Below are positions 44,880 through 56,142 of a stretch of DNA of 64,000 nucleotides, one piece after another. The translations under genes and the position numbers were made by a program. Location: contig JADFUC010002288.1 in the NCBI GenBank assembly GCA_019722365.1, positions 28,208 to 92,207 of the forward strand. Reading direction: 5' to 3'. Within the stretch, counting starts at the first letter, position 1. Each line of letters starts with the position of its first letter. This DNA is from Lithospermum erythrorhizon. Lineage: Eukaryota; Streptophyta; Magnoliopsida; Boraginales; Boraginaceae. Below the pieces are notes generated by a model. The model was given only the letters and a program-made list of their open reading frames with translations. It searched no databases and had not been told where the DNA came from.

Positions 44880-45375
44880 ATCATACCCTCCATATGAAAA
44901 ACATATTGCTTTTTTATTTTCATACTAACTTCTCGATGGTGTAACTGCCTAACATGGTAACTTTTTCATAAATCTACTACTACAAATTTTATCCACTCCG
45001 TAATAATTATCACAGAGATAAAAGAAAAAGATATTTCACCGTCTCCTCTCTTCATGATAACTTTTTCATCTTTTTTCTTTTACTTTTGTTTTATTCTCTC
45101 TTCTTGATAATTCTATTATCGATATCATATATAATGTCTGATTGTACCCTCCTGATGAAAAACATAATGCTTTTTTATTTTCATAATAACTTCTCCATGG
45201 TGTAATCGTCTAACATGGAATTCCATCATGAATCTACTACTACAAATCTTATCTACTTTGTAATAATTACTAGAAAGAGAAAATAAAAAGTTATTTTATC
45301 GTCTCCTCTTTTCAGGATAACTTTTTCATCTTTTTTCTTTTACTTTTTTTTAATTCTCACTTCGTTATAACTATA
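44880..45375. repeat. Tandem duplication, period about 260 bp
   Basis: Two copies, about 44883-45117 and 45143-45375. Shared phrases are TACCCTCC-TATGAAAAACAT, GCTTTTTTATTTTCATA, ATGGTGTAA, CTAACATGG, ATCTACTACTACAAAT, CGTCTCCTCTTTTCA and GATAACTTTTTCATC. They differ by scattered substitutions. No coding potential. Confidence 0.8.
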
Positions 45376-45487
45376 TTATAAAAATAATGAAATAATTCGC
45401 ACAGACTAAACTATATACATATAGCTAGTGTTAAGGTATTTCAAAATGTACCTCTATTTTCAAGTCTCAAGTCCAACACATATTATG

Positions 45488-45770
45488 GTCTGTTTGGATT
45501 GGGTGAATCTAGGTAATAAACTTAATAATTAATCTAGGTTAGCGGAATGTAGGCAAAACTATTAAAATTTTATTTGGATATCATTACCCTTCTCTAGGTC
45601 AATATAAGTGAAACTATTAAAATGTTATTTGAAAATTATTAAAATTTTATTCACCTCCTATTATACCAATATTTGAGGGTTAATGAATTGAAGGGTAATT
45701 GGGTAAAATTATTAACCTAAATTAACCTAGATTAACCTACGTAAAACAAAATTTTGATATCCAAACAAGT
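45488..45770. mobile_element. MITE candidate, Tourist/hAT-like ends
   Basis: The left end GGTCTGTTTGGAT and the right end ATCCAAACAAGTT are inverted, and inward arms pair too: TTAATCTAGGTTA near 45530 with TAACCTAGATTAACCTA near 45722. Size is about 280 bp, AT-rich and non-coding. The CTGTTTGGAT motif is common in plant PIF/Harbinger and hAT MITEs. Target duplication (possibly TTA/TAA) is not certain. Confidence 0.55.
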
Positions 45771-45871
45771 TAAATGTTAATATTAATCAACATTCACTCA
45801 AAAACAAAAGTACCATAAGTCTATATGAGAAAATGGATTAACTGGGCTGTCTCAGTCTGGAATTGCAATTA

Positions 45872-46151
45872 TCAAACACTATCTAGTACATTTAATAGAC
45901 ATTGATACACTTCTTTTGGTGGCCTTGGAAATCATGGCCATATGATCTGCTCCTTTGATCTCCATTACTTTGTCACTCTTCCATTTTCAATTATCCAACG
46001 TTGAAATTCTTCAGGTATAGCTGCATCTTGTCCCCAAACAATGTACACTTTTTTTACTGATCCGTACCCTTCTAAAATGTCTTGGCCTTGATAGGTCTTC
46101 GATGAACAATGAACTTGGTTCATCAACATCTTTCTTTGCTAGTTCAACATC
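45872..46151 (-). pseudogene. Methylesterase (MES/SABP2-like), last exon, frameshifted
   Basis: On the minus strand a TTTTTGCTAG acceptor precedes an exon that reads VELAKKDVDEPSSLFIEDLS, YGSVKKVYIVWGQDAAIPEE, FQRWIIENGRVTK, then EIKGADHMAMISKATK and finally KEVYQCLLNVL. These segments, in this order, are the C-terminal part of plant methylesterases and hydroxynitrile-lyase-like alpha/beta hydrolases; the His in GADHMAM is the catalytic histidine. Real members demethylate methyl salicylate, methyl jasmonate or methyl-IAA. At least three single-base shifts break it (one before the YGSV segment, one before EIKG, one after SKATK). The earlier exons with the catalytic Ser and Asp are absent, so this is a gene fragment. 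Confidence 0.85.
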
Positions 46152-46239
46152 CTAGCAAAAAAACAATGAGTAATTAAAAAAATAAAATAAAATAAAACAC
46201 TTGTTATCTTTTAGTAATGTTTATTGACCGGAGAACCGG

Positions 46240-46650
46240 ACACCACTTGGTACCTCGTCCGAAAAACCAGACCGATAGTCATCCGCTAAGATTATCGCCC
46301 ATCTTTAGATATAATTTTTGTCCTGATCATGGATATAATTTTTTGTCCGATACCTGAATAGAACCGAACAGATAACTTGATAAATACCCGAAAGTTTGGT
46401 AATATGTCAAACATACTCAAATTCCGGATCGAAATACCCAACCGGAACTAAAATAAGTTTTGGATGTACCATAAGACCACATGCGAAACTGTAATTCACA
46501 AAACGGAGTCCGAGTATCCAGTAGGCAACCTATCGATCCGGCCAGGGTATGTTTTTTTTGCCCGATACCCGAAACGGACCAAACCGATAATAGGCTCTGG
46601 TCCAATTTTTTTACTTGATACCTGGACTCGAACTGAACGATAACAAATAT
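46240..46650. repeat. Degenerate repeat of CCGATACCCGAA-type motifs
   Basis: Phrases such as CCGATACCTGAATAGAACCG, AAATACCCGAAAG, CCCGATACCCGAAACGGACC and GATACCTGGACTCGAACTGA recur with variable spacing. This is a dispersed plant intergenic repeat of unclear origin. Short open frames here reflect only low stop density. Confidence 0.5.
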
Positions 46651-46833
46651 ATTTATCTTTATTGCATATTAGTAAGAACAATATGGTTGTACATTACTAC
46701 TGAATTGAACTTAGGTATCGACAACTTAGGTAACGCTTTTTACTTACCTAGCGCTTCTTTATTTGTTTTAGGTATCACCCCTTACTTATTAGCTTAGCCG
46801 AATGACATACAAATCTAACATTCAACTATAGTA

Positions 46834-47384
46834 ATTGTAATTAATTAGTCGGGTTCTCACGATATTGGCCAAGGGCTATGCCAAATCGCTGTATCTCATG
46901 CATAACCGTTTATAATAATATTAATGGTCGGCTATATTATTATACGGTTGTAACTATCTCGAGCCAAGAAGGTCACACACATACAAGGATTGTTGAATAG
47001 TATTTCATGTATGAAATTAAACTGTATTCACTAAATTGAGAAATTGATTGTAATCAATATAATTCTCAATGGGGAATTTTACATTGATAACGTAAAATAT
47101 TAATTGGATGAAATCGAATTAATTAACTTGTTAGTTTAATTAACTAAATAGTTAGTTGAGATTATTAATAACTCGTTAGAAGTATTTTACTTAACGAGTT
47201 AGTTTAAATTAAACGAGTCGCCTCATTAACTATTCGGTTGGGCTTTTAGGTTTATTAGTGAAAGCTATTTAAAGGAGGGATGTACTAGGTTTTCTAGAAA
47301 AGAAAAAACCTAGCCTCCACCACCTAAAAAGCTCACTCCCCCTCCCCTTGGAAACTGTGAAAACCAAGAGCAAGAATTGATATT
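46834..47384 (+). mobile_element. Left half of a split LTR (element with iMet primer site)
   Basis: This AT-rich stretch shares its first part with 42560-42790 and carries a TATA-like/promoter-like GCTATTTAAAGGAGGG (about 47265-47280) before a CCTAGCCTCCACCACC leader. It ends at the 5-bp duplication ATATT (47380-47384), where the gypsy element is inserted; the LTR continues at 56138. The left end (possibly TGTAATTAATTAG) is a guess. Confidence 0.6.
47380..47384. repeat. Target-site duplication ATATT (left)
   Basis: ATATT directly precedes the TGTAAT start of the gypsy LTR and is repeated at 56138-56142 directly after its other LTR. The 5-bp size is right for Ty3/gypsy integrase. Confidence 0.85.
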
Positions 47385-50024
47385 TGTAATGTACTGCTAC
47401 TTAAAAAAAAAAATGTTTTAAATTTTTTCTACGGCGTTGACTGGATAGTATAAATACTTCGATGATAATATTATTTCGTAAAAATTTTTTTAGCCGACCA
47501 TTTATAATTTAGTAGGAATAACTGGGGCAATTCGATGTTTCGAGATCGTTGTGTTGTCCGATATCCCGATTCGCCTGCTTTCCGCGGCGGTTTTCGTGAC
47601 TTAGGAGTTAAGTAATCTAATTTCATCCTTATCATCACTATTCACTCAAAATATCAAAAACTCTTCTTCTTCTTCTTCCTCCATGGCTCTATACCCCCTA
47701 GCTCAAACAAGATTTCTCTTCCGATTCTTCACTTTGTTGTGTATAAACATCCTCAAGCAATTTGCTAAGACTTTCTATCGCCTTTCCCTACGAATTTGAG
47801 GTAAGAAATTGGAGTTTTGAGTGATTTTTCTTGGTTGATGACTTTTTCCATAATTCAATTTTATGCATTTAATCTTTAGTCAAGTTATGGGTTCTCGCGG
47901 ACGATATATGATTAATTCGTGATTTAGAGGTCGCTTTTCAGATGTTATGGCCGGGTTGACTTTTAGGTTTTCGGTTGACTTTACAATATTTTCTAAGACT
48001 TTAAATGTGTAGGAGGTTATGTTGGGGACTTATTTCTCCTTATAGTTATTATCATGATATTAAATCGGGTAGATTTAAATTCGACATAAAGCGTGCTTAG
48101 GTTGAAAAGTGTTAATTCCAAGTTGAGTTATAATTGATATTTGAGTATAGGTTGTTAATTATGGACCGGGCTGATGAATTAAATCATTTATAAGTTGATT
48201 GTAATGATAAAGTATAAGATGGAATTTTAGCTGGAATTACTGGTTGCGTCCTCGACGTGGGATTATAATTCGAGAAGTTTATCCCGCCATGTTAGATCTG
48301 CTTGCAGGATAGTTCCCAAGAGTCAGTTATGTATCTTCTGTAACGCCTGGTGATAAGAATAGGTCTTGATTATACTTTCTCGTGTTGTTTAGGCCGACGC
48401 GAAAAGCGGCGCTACCTTTGATTATCTTTTCGCTAAGGTTTTTGGCCAGAATAAAGTAGAGAAGTAGTACTTATCTCACGGGTGTTACTTTAATGATCGG
48501 GTTAAATCAGGTGAACATGTTGGTCAGGTTATGACTACTGAGAATGATATACATGTAATTGTTGTATGATTACGTGTGATTCATTCAGCGAGCCATGATA
48601 TGATTACGTGATTATATTCTCTGCGGGAAATAAGATTGCTTCGAGGTAAGTAACAGCTTGAACTCCCAACCCTTATATTATGATTTCCTGGGCCTTGTTC
48701 CGCACTTGTGATTTCTCGCGGCCCTTGTCGGGCGATTGTGTTTGACTTACGACATGTAGATATTTTACCAAGCACATTGGATATTGCTCATGAAGAGAGT
48801 AGCCGGTTATCGAGAAAGCGATGGTTAGAAAGGCGTATGACTCGAGGTGAGTTGAGTATCGTGGATTTGACCTATGTCAGGGATGATTACATGGGTTGGG
48901 TGATCCTCCTTCCTCGGCAGATACGCGACAATATGTGCCTTATACTTAGTGTAAGGCTGGCGTGGCCTTATACTTGGGTTTATACGCGGTGTGCCTTATA
49001 CTTAACAGAGTAAGAGCGGCGTGTCTTATACTCTAGTGTATAAGTGCGGTAAAAATTTTATACTTAGTGTAGCAAGAGCGCGCGCTTTATACTTTGTGTG
49101 TATGTAAGCGATGTGCCTTATACTTTGTGTATAAGTGCGCGTGGCCTTATACTTTGTGTATAAGCTAGGTTTTGGCCTTATATCATGTATAAGGGGGATT
49201 ATTGATTAGTCCATTCCTCGCAGTAGACGGATCGGTATATGCGCATTGGGAGGATGGTATACCGGTGGGGGATACGGTAGATAAAGAGGTTTTCGACGAC
49301 TAGAGTTTTAGTCGAGTTGAGTCTATTGTTTTCTTCTCGAATTGTGTGCTTGCCGAAACCTTCATATCTTCATGTATTATTGCCCCAGGATTTCTACGGA
49401 ATTATGTCAGATGACTTTTAGATAGTCCTGGATATATGTATTTTATTCATATTTGACTATTATATTATTGATTGACCGCTCCGCATGGTAAGTTCACCCA
49501 TGTGTTAAGTTTTACTAAGCTTCGCAGCTTACAGCCCTTTTCGCATTAGGCGGCATTTCATTTGTGCCAGTCGGCTGCATTTTGCCACTGAGCCAAGAGG
49601 TTGTTTCGAGAGTTTTGTTCCGAGTGGCTAGTGAGCATCTGTAAAGGCGTAGATCCTCGTCACCGATTTTGATGTGCGTTGTCAACTGCTTTGATTGTTG
49701 TATTTTCCTTTGAAACTTTAGCCTTGTCGGCCGTCAGTTATTTTTGTATCGTGACACAAAGACGCATCATCCATTGTAGCTTCGCTGAATTATTTTATCT
49801 TTGGGATATTGCCAGGTATATATACGGGTTAGTCGCTTCGAAGTATCAATCGATGGATTATAAGTTTTAAAAACTATTTTGATTGGGGAAACTTAATTGT
49901 GATCACATTTTTTGGATGAAACGACTGCGGTTTTAAACTCGAAATAAGCCCATCGGCCTGCGACTCGTGTTCGATTTTAATGACACTCACTCGTGGCGGC
50001 CGACCAAGCGCGGTCGCTAAGGCA
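47385..50024 (+). mobile_element. 5' LTR of complete Ty3/gypsy element (Tekay-like)
   Basis: About 2640 bp, from TGTAAT to GGCA. Landmarks shared with the 3' LTR are AATTTTAGTAG/ATAATTTAG, ACTGGGGCAATTCGA, a TCAAACAAGATTT block, GAGGTAAGAAATT, ACTTATCTCACGGGTGTTAC, ATGATATACATGTAATTGT, a minisatellite, GGCGGCATTTCATTTGTGCC, GATTATAAGTTTTAAAAAC and TTAATTGTGATCACATTT. Together with 53536-56137 it frames a full element with a 5-bp target duplication. Confidence 0.9.
48925..49195. repeat. Hairpin-forming minisatellite in 5' LTR
   Basis: About eight units of 30-36 bp. The core of a good unit is CTTATACTTTGTGTATAAG (for example at 49118-49136), a 7-bp perfect stem with a 5-base loop, followed by a GCGYGTGGC linker. 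Both arms of the palindrome recur in most units. Confidence 0.8.
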
Positions 50025-50027
50025 ATT

Positions 50028-50042
50028 TCGTATCGAGCTTAG
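50028..50042 (+). promoter_or_regulatory. Primer-binding site, gypsy element
   Basis: TCGTATCGAGCTTAGG is three bases after the LTR end. It is a slightly degraded initiator-methionine site; the copy at 61824 reads TGGTATCGAGCTTAGG, confirming the assignment. Confidence 0.8.
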
Positions 50043-50169
50043 GGTTTCGGGGACACCGGGTATCTCGCGTGGCTGGGCAGGTCGAATTTATTTTTTTCCT
50101 TGAGTCGCTGCGAGTGGTGTCTTTTTGTAAAAGTCTCGGAAGTCTTTTTTTTTGCTGGGATCGTTGAGG

Positions 50170-51300
50170 GATGCCACCCGCAGTTCGAGGGCGGTGTGTA
50201 GCGAGAAAAAGCGAGGCCTGCAGGAGGCCGAGCCGTATAATCGCCGATTTAGTACGCCGCGACCAGCCAGGTCCGGAGGTGCGCTTTGAGTACGCTGAGG
50301 GAGGCTGGTGTGGACCCTGTGAGGGAGAGAGCGTGAATTCTCGTGTGGTTGGAGCAAATGTGGGGTCAATCTGCAGCAAGTTGTTTGGATCGGGTTTCAA
50401 GAGGATCCTCCGGCTCATAGGTCGCCAGAAAGCAAAGTGTATCGAGTACGCCCGAGATACGAAGTCTATTCTTGCATGCAGAGTGAAGTTTGTTAATACT
50501 TATAGACTTCACGAGGGTGCCCGTGACTGGAGAACCCCAGTTCATCTCCTCGATCGCGAGAGGGGAGGTTCATGTGTCCTGGGAGCGATTTGCTGAGCTC
50601 TTCCCGGGAGAATTATTGCTTAGAACCCACATGCGGCCTCAGAGCCGAGATTTCGCTTGACCTGTGGTTCGAGGTCGTGGAGGCGTATGAGAGAGAGTGC
50701 CCAAGTGATCTGTGCCGACTACTTCCTGATGTTTATCCGGTAGAGGCGAAGAGGATCATTAGCTTCTCGTGGACGGGTTGACGGGAGATACGGCCACCGT
50801 GATCTCACCGGGATGGATTTCACTAGTTTCCATGTCAGTGAAGAATGCGGCCCTAAAGATGGAAATGGAGTTGGCGTGAGCCGAAGTAGCTGGATCGAGG
50901 AGGAGTCGAATTCGAGACTTTTCCGGTAGGCCTCTAGCTCTAGAGTTCAGAGGAGTGGCTTGACCGCAGAGTCGCCCCTGGCGTAGTCACTGCCCGGCTG
51001 GCCGCCTGAAAAGTTAAGTGCTACTACTCCTTCGCACGGGCGCCGCGAGATCCGGGCGGGTCCAGTACTCTTCCGGGGTCCGTAGAGGTGTCCTCGTTAC
51101 TGTGCTCCGATTGGCGACAAGCGCCAGGATTTCCTGAGCGGTCTATGCTATCGACGCCGCCAGCCTGTGACATTTCATGTAAGGAGTGTCCCTTCGTAGG
51201 GATGCTAGTATCAAATAGCTCAAATTGGAGCAGAGGCGGTTATCGTGGGGAGTCGTGGTGGTCGATTCAGTCGTGAGGCCTGAGATACTGAGTCGAGGAC
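50170..51300 (+). pseudogene. Degenerate gag of complete gypsy element
   Basis: The frame starting at 50171 (MPPAVRGRCVARKSEACRRP) keeps the basic, arginine/glycine-rich N-terminus usual in Tekay-like gag and is open for 141 codons. Homologous sequence is at 61960-63000 in the next element (shared: AGGAGGCCGAG, GAGAGAGTGTGAAT-type text, AGAGTGAAGTTTGT, GAGCTCTTCCGGGAG, CTAGAGTTCAGAGGA). After about 50600 frames change often; no CCHC knuckle could be read. Gag would form the particle that packages the RNA. Confidence 0.65.
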
Positions 51301-51990
51301 TCTGCATGAGTCACTGCTGGTAAGCAAATGGGAGCCGGTCGAGGCTGTGATTCATGCTGCTACACATCAGAGGCTGTATCACCCCGCAGTGGCATTTGTG
51401 TACATTATTTTTGTGTGATATCAGGCCAGGTGTTGTTTGATCTTTCGGAGCTACGTGATTCTTTTGTTTCTCGTAGTTTTATTTCTCGGCCATATATGTA
51501 CGTTACAGGCTTCACTGCTCCACTTGGAGATTATGGCACCTATAGGGAGGCCGCTTGTGGTTAGATTTGTATATAGAGACTGCCCTTTTGATTGTTTGTA
51601 GTCGTGGGCTTGTTGTCTCATGATTTACTTCCATTTGAGCTTTCGATTTTGACCTTATCTTGGGTAATGGATCGTTGGGGGAAACATCATGCCGTTATCG
51701 ACACACATCGAAAAGAGATTACCAGGGGTTCGGGAGACCCCATATCTCGATTTCAGGAGACAGTAAAGATTTTGCCTTCGGAAGTTTTGTGTCAAGACTG
51801 AGGCTAGGAGATTGATTCGTAAACGGTGGCTGCCCTGGAGTATGTGGTTGATTTTGAGTGGTACAGGCGTAGTGTAGATGCGGGCTGTTGGGGAGAGTTC
51901 AAGGATGTTTTCCCTCGAGGACTTACCCAAGCTGCCACCGTAGTGGAGGTCGAATTTGCTATTGAGGTTATTCCCGGTACGGCACAAATT
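51301..51990 (+). pseudogene. Degenerate protease region of gypsy element
   Basis: The frame 51328-51564 contains VISGQVLFDLSELRDSFVSR, matching the family's retropepsin active-site region in which VLFDTGAxHSFVS is normal. The D-T-G triplet is replaced (DLS), so the protease is inactive as read. A DLILG-like piece near 51650 corresponds to the second conserved part of retropepsin, before a linker to reverse transcriptase. Confidence 0.6.
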
Positions 51991-52640
51991 CTCTCTTCCA
52001 CCGTGACAGATGGCTCCAAACTGAAGCTATGAATCGTGACTCAGCCATGTGAGTCAGTTTGTGGGACAAGTGGGATTCATCGCACGAGTGTATCTCCATG
52101 GGTGCACTTTGTTGTTTGTCAAAAAGAAGGATGGTTCGATGAGGTCAGGCATTGACTATAGGCCAATGAATAAAGTGACCATTAAGAATCGATACCCATT
52201 GCCCATAATTGACGACATTTGGTTCGATCACCAAGGATGCCAAGGTGTTTCTACATTGATTTAAGGGGTCTCGTTATCATCACTGAGGATCAGTGGGAGG
52301 ATATTCAAATCGCTTTCCAATCTCAAGTATGGGCATTATGAATTTATAGTGATGCCATTTGGATTGACAAATGCAATCGGCCTTTATCGATTTGATGAAC
52401 CGAGTGTTTCCCGAGTATCCGACGAAGCTGTGGTGGTGGTCTATCAATATATTCTCGATATATTCTGTAGGGGGAGAGGAAATCACGGTGAGGCATTTGC
52501 ATATTGTGTCGAGGACCTCGAGACAGACCTGTGGCCAAGTTTTCCAAATGTGAGTTCTCGTCATGAAAAGTGCAATTCCCGGTCATGTTTATTTCCCCGG
52601 GCGGCAGTGTATTTAAGTGCTGATCCACGTATGTGAGGCC
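51991..52640 (+). pseudogene. Degenerate reverse transcriptase of gypsy element
   Basis: Readable pieces in order: [20 protein letters not shown] (52108-52170) with [16 protein letters not shown] (52171-52218), [11 protein letters not shown] text (52252-52270), FEFIVMPFGLTNA (52338-52373), FIDLMNRVFPEYPTK (52383-52427) and the active-site region VVVVYQYILDIF (about 52430-52470), where the normal YIDDIL is altered. This is the classic Ty3/gypsy order. Premature stops and shifts abolish function. Confidence 0.8.
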
Positions 52641-53230
52641 GTGAACACCGGGGAGCCGCCCCACAAGTGTGACCGAGGTTGTGAGCTTCTGGGTTAGCCG
52701 TGGGTTATTACGTGAGGTCAACAAGGACTTTTCCTTTGATTGCAACGCCATCACCGTGCTGACTGCAGTGGGTTCCGCTTATCCGGGATAATGATCGCGA
52801 GGACCGCTTCGGTATTAGCGGAAGCTGATCACGGCGCCAGCCGTTGGCGATACCGTCTGCCTCGCGGCTACGTGTGAGTTTATAAAATGATGCCTTCGTG
52901 ACGTGATCAGTGTTCGATGTAGAATGGGAAGCGTGATTGCCTATGCTTCCTGACACAACAGAATCACTTAAGAACTATCCGACCCATGATCTTCGCCCAA
53001 TGGGCGATAGTCTTTACAAGGCTGTCAGGAGACATTGACTGTATGGGGTTAAATGCCGATTTCACCGATCATAAGAGTTTGAAGTATCTACCGAATGCTA
53101 GATATATTTTGAATTTGAGGAAGAGAGAGGCTACTTGAGTTCATCAATGATTATTTTACTGATTATTGAGTACCACCTTAGAAAAGCAAATGTAATAGCC
53201 GAATGACCGAGGTGGCGGGAAATCAAAGGA
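52641..53230 (+). pseudogene. Degenerate RNase H of gypsy element; integrase absent
   Basis: The end of RNase H is recognised by a DHKSLKYL-like stretch (about 53066-53090), FEEERGYLSSSMIILLIIEY frames (53110-53165) and HLRKANVIAE (about 53170-53205), corresponding to the family's YHPGKANVVADALSR. Immediately afterwards the sequence runs toward the 3' end; neither integrase zinc finger, DDE core nor chromodomain could be read between 53230 and 53500, so about 1.5-2 kb of Pol is missing compared with intact family members. Confidence 0.6.
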
Positions 53231-53502
53231 TCCAGTAGCGGATGAAATAGCCGAGTCGATTTGATGTCGTAAGATGGTCGAGAGATTTTTCGCCATACGA
53301 GGGTTCGACCAACCGCCAGGATCGAATCTTAGAATTTCAAAGCAATGACGAGACCGCAGTGTTATCGCGCAGATTTTAGAAGCTGGGTTAGATCGTATTT
53401 CACTCTGGCCGACGAGCGAGTTAGTATTGCTTTTATTTTGTGCGAGTATTTATTCCTTTGTGTTATTAGTATTTTTCTCGCTGATTGTTCGGGGTCAAGT
53501 AA

Positions 53503-53535
53503 ATTTCGAGGTCGAAATTTTATTAGCGGGTAGAT
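53503..53535 (+). promoter_or_regulatory. End of Pol and polypurine tract, gypsy element
   Basis: TTTCGAGGTCGAAATTTTAT encodes FRGRNFI, the usual last residues of Pol in this lineage, and AGCGGGTAGAT follows directly before the LTR start TGTAATAGCCCG. The purine-rich run is the plus-strand primer site, somewhat eroded. Confidence 0.75.
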
Positions 53536-56137
53536 TGTAATAGCCCGTTACGAAAAAAAAAAAATTAAAATTTTTCGTCAGCGTGACCTGGGATAATATA
53601 AATAATTTCCCGATGATAATATTATTTTCGCAAATTTTAGCCTAATTACATTTATAATTTAGTGTAGTGAACAACTGGGGCAATTCGAAAAGTCGTAGAT
53701 CGTTAGTTGTCCGATAACCTCGATCTTCGCCATTTCCCGTGTAAGGCTGCGGACTTAAAGGGCTATAACCTAAATTTTATCCTTAATATCACTATTCACT
53801 CAAAATATCAAAAAAATCTTCATCTTCTTTCTTCTCCATGGCCGAGATACCCCTCAAGCTCAAACAAGATTTTTCTTCCGATTCTTCATTTTGTTGCGTA
53901 TAAACATCCTCAAGTTGATTGTTAAGACTTTCTATCGCCTTTACTCACAATTTTGAGGTAAGAAATTGAGTTTTGAGTGCATTTTTCTTTTGGTTGACTT
54001 TTTGGTTGACTTTTCTTCCATAATTCAATTTTATGATTTAATCTTAGTTGGTTAAGGGTTCGTGGACGTATAAGTGATTAATTCGTGATTTAGAGGTCGC
54101 TTGAGGATGTTAAGTATCGGGTTGACTTTTAGGTTTCGCTGACTTTCTTTGGGTTGATATTTTTCTAAGACTTTAAATGTGTAGGAGGTTATGTTGGGAC
54201 CTTATTATAGTTATTGTGATATTAAATTTGTGATTTAAACTTGATTAAAGGCGCTTAGGTTTAAAGTGTTAATTCCAAGTAGAGTTATAATTGATATTTC
54301 GGAGTATAGGTTGTTAATTATGGACTCCGCCGATTAACTAAAAATGATTTATAAGTTGGATTTGTAATGATAAAGTGGGATGAGATGGAATTTTAGCGGG
54401 GATCGATTGGTTGTGTCCGATGATTATAATTCGATAGCTTATCCTTCATGTTAGACTGCTAGATAGTTCCCAAGAGTCAAGTGTATCTTCTAGAACGCCG
54501 TATATAGTAGTAGGTCTTGGATTATACTTTTACGGGTGTTGTTTAGGCGTTGATCGTGAAAGCGCGCTTACCTTGATCGTCTTTCAGCGGTTAAGCTCCA
54601 TGTACCAAGTAGAGGTGAGTACTTATCTCACGGGTGTTACTTTTACGTGATTCATTTTAAATTCGCGTGAACATGTTGGTCATGGTTATGACTACTTGAG
54701 AATGATATACATGTAATTGTCGTAATAATATGCGCGATTCATTTGTGTGAGCCTGGAAGACATTATGTGTGATTATATTCTGTGGCGCCAAGATTGCTTC
54801 GAGGTAAAGTAATAGCTCAACTCCCCAACTTATATTTATGATTTCTATGGCCTGTCGGCACTTATGATTTCTATGGCCTTGTCGGCATTGTGTTTGACTT
54901 ACGACATTGTGAGATATTTTAGTCAGGTGCTTGGATATTGTTTGGGAGTAGAGAGTTTGTTATTGAGAGTATTTTGCCAGGAGTTAAGTGTATGACTCGA
55001 AAGTAGCCTAGCATCGTGGATTCGACCTATGTCGACGATTAAAGTCAGTGACTCTCCTTCCTCCGCAGTGACACATGCGACGATATGTGCCTTTATACTT
55101 AGTGTGCGTGTGTGCCTTATACTTAGTGTATAAGTGCGGTGTGCCTTATACTAAAGTATAAGAGCGGTGCCTTATACTAGTATGCGAGCTGTGTGCCTTA
55201 TAATTTTGTTCTTAGCATTTAGTGCGACGTGCCTTTATACTTTGTGTATAAGCAAGCGCGTGCCTTTACATACTTTGTGTATAAGTGAGGTTTCAGCCTT
55301 ATAACGCGGTATAAGTGCGGGGTGATTATTGATTAGTCCATTCCCAAGGTGTAGACGGATCGAGTATACGCCAAGACAGATGGTATACCGCGGGGATACG
55401 AGATAGGAGGTTCAATTTACTCGTGAGTTTTAGTCTAGCCTGAGTCTATTTGCTTTCTTCCTGAATCAGGTGCTTGGCCAAACCTTCTATTATATCTTCA
55501 TGTATTAAGTCCGAGATTTCTTTAAGTGGAATTATGTTGTATGACTTTTAGGTAGTCCCGGATATATGTATTTTTTATCTGGCCTTGACTATTATATTAT
55601 TGATTGACTCGCCCGTATGGTAAGTTCACCCCGTGTTAAGTTTCACCAAGCTGCCATACCCCTTTTCGCATTGGGCGGCATTTCATTTGTGCCAGTTGAC
55701 AGACGCTGAGCCAAGCAGGTCAGTTTCAGAAGTTTTGTTCGAAAGTGGCTGTGAAAGATCGGGCGGCGAGGATCCTCACACCGATTTGATGTGTTGTCAA
55801 CCTGCTTTGATTGTTGTATTTTCCTTTTTTGAAACTTTAAATTTCTTTTAGTTTCCTGGGCCGTTGTCATTTTGTATTCGTGACAAGACGTGACATTCCG
55901 CCGTTGTAACTCTTGCCGCATTACTTTATCTCTCGGGGATATGTTGTGTATATATATATGGGTTAGTCGCTTCGATATCACCGATGGATTATAAGTTTTA
56001 AAAACCCGCTTTGATTTGGGAAACTTAATTGTGATCACATTTTGGATGAAACGACTTGTGTTTTAAACCGAAGCCGTCTATCAATTTTGCGACTCCGCAA
56101 GCGATTTTAACGATTTCATACGACTGCGCTGTCAGCA
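53536..56137 (+). mobile_element. 3' LTR of complete Ty3/gypsy element
   Basis: About 2600 bp, from TGTAATAGCCCG to GTCAGCA, homologous over its full length to 47385-50024 with many small indels. It is followed by ATATT, the target duplication. The minisatellite at 55085-55320 is the counterpart of 48925-49195. Confidence 0.9.
55085..55320. repeat. Hairpin-forming minisatellite in 3' LTR
   Basis: About seven units of around 32 bp with CTTATACTTAGTGTATAAG (about 55120-55138) and CTTTATACTTTGTGTATAAG (about 55234-55253) as palindromic cores. Unit number and linker differ from the 5' LTR copy. Confidence 0.8.
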
Positions 56138-56142
56138 ATATT
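56138..56142. repeat. Target-site duplication ATATT (right)
   Basis: Identical to 47380-47384; marks the end of the inserted gypsy element and the return of the interrupted LTR. Confidence 0.85.

Noticed and set aside
46615..46797. Open frame of 60 codons resembling a short membrane peptide
   Set aside because: Low-complexity AT-rich text without promoter, conserved motif or flanking gene structure.
50017..50418. Minus-strand open frame of 133 codons
   Set aside because: Antisense to the start of the gypsy gag and primer-site region; the plus strand carries the homology to 61960-63000.
52344..52754. Minus-strand open frame of 136 codons
   Set aside because: Antisense shadow of the reverse transcriptase remnant, whose plus-strand MPFGLTNA motif is clear.
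55643..56038. Minus-strand open frame of 131 codons
   Set aside because: Lies entirely in the non-coding 3' LTR; the equivalent region of the 5' LTR has no such frame.
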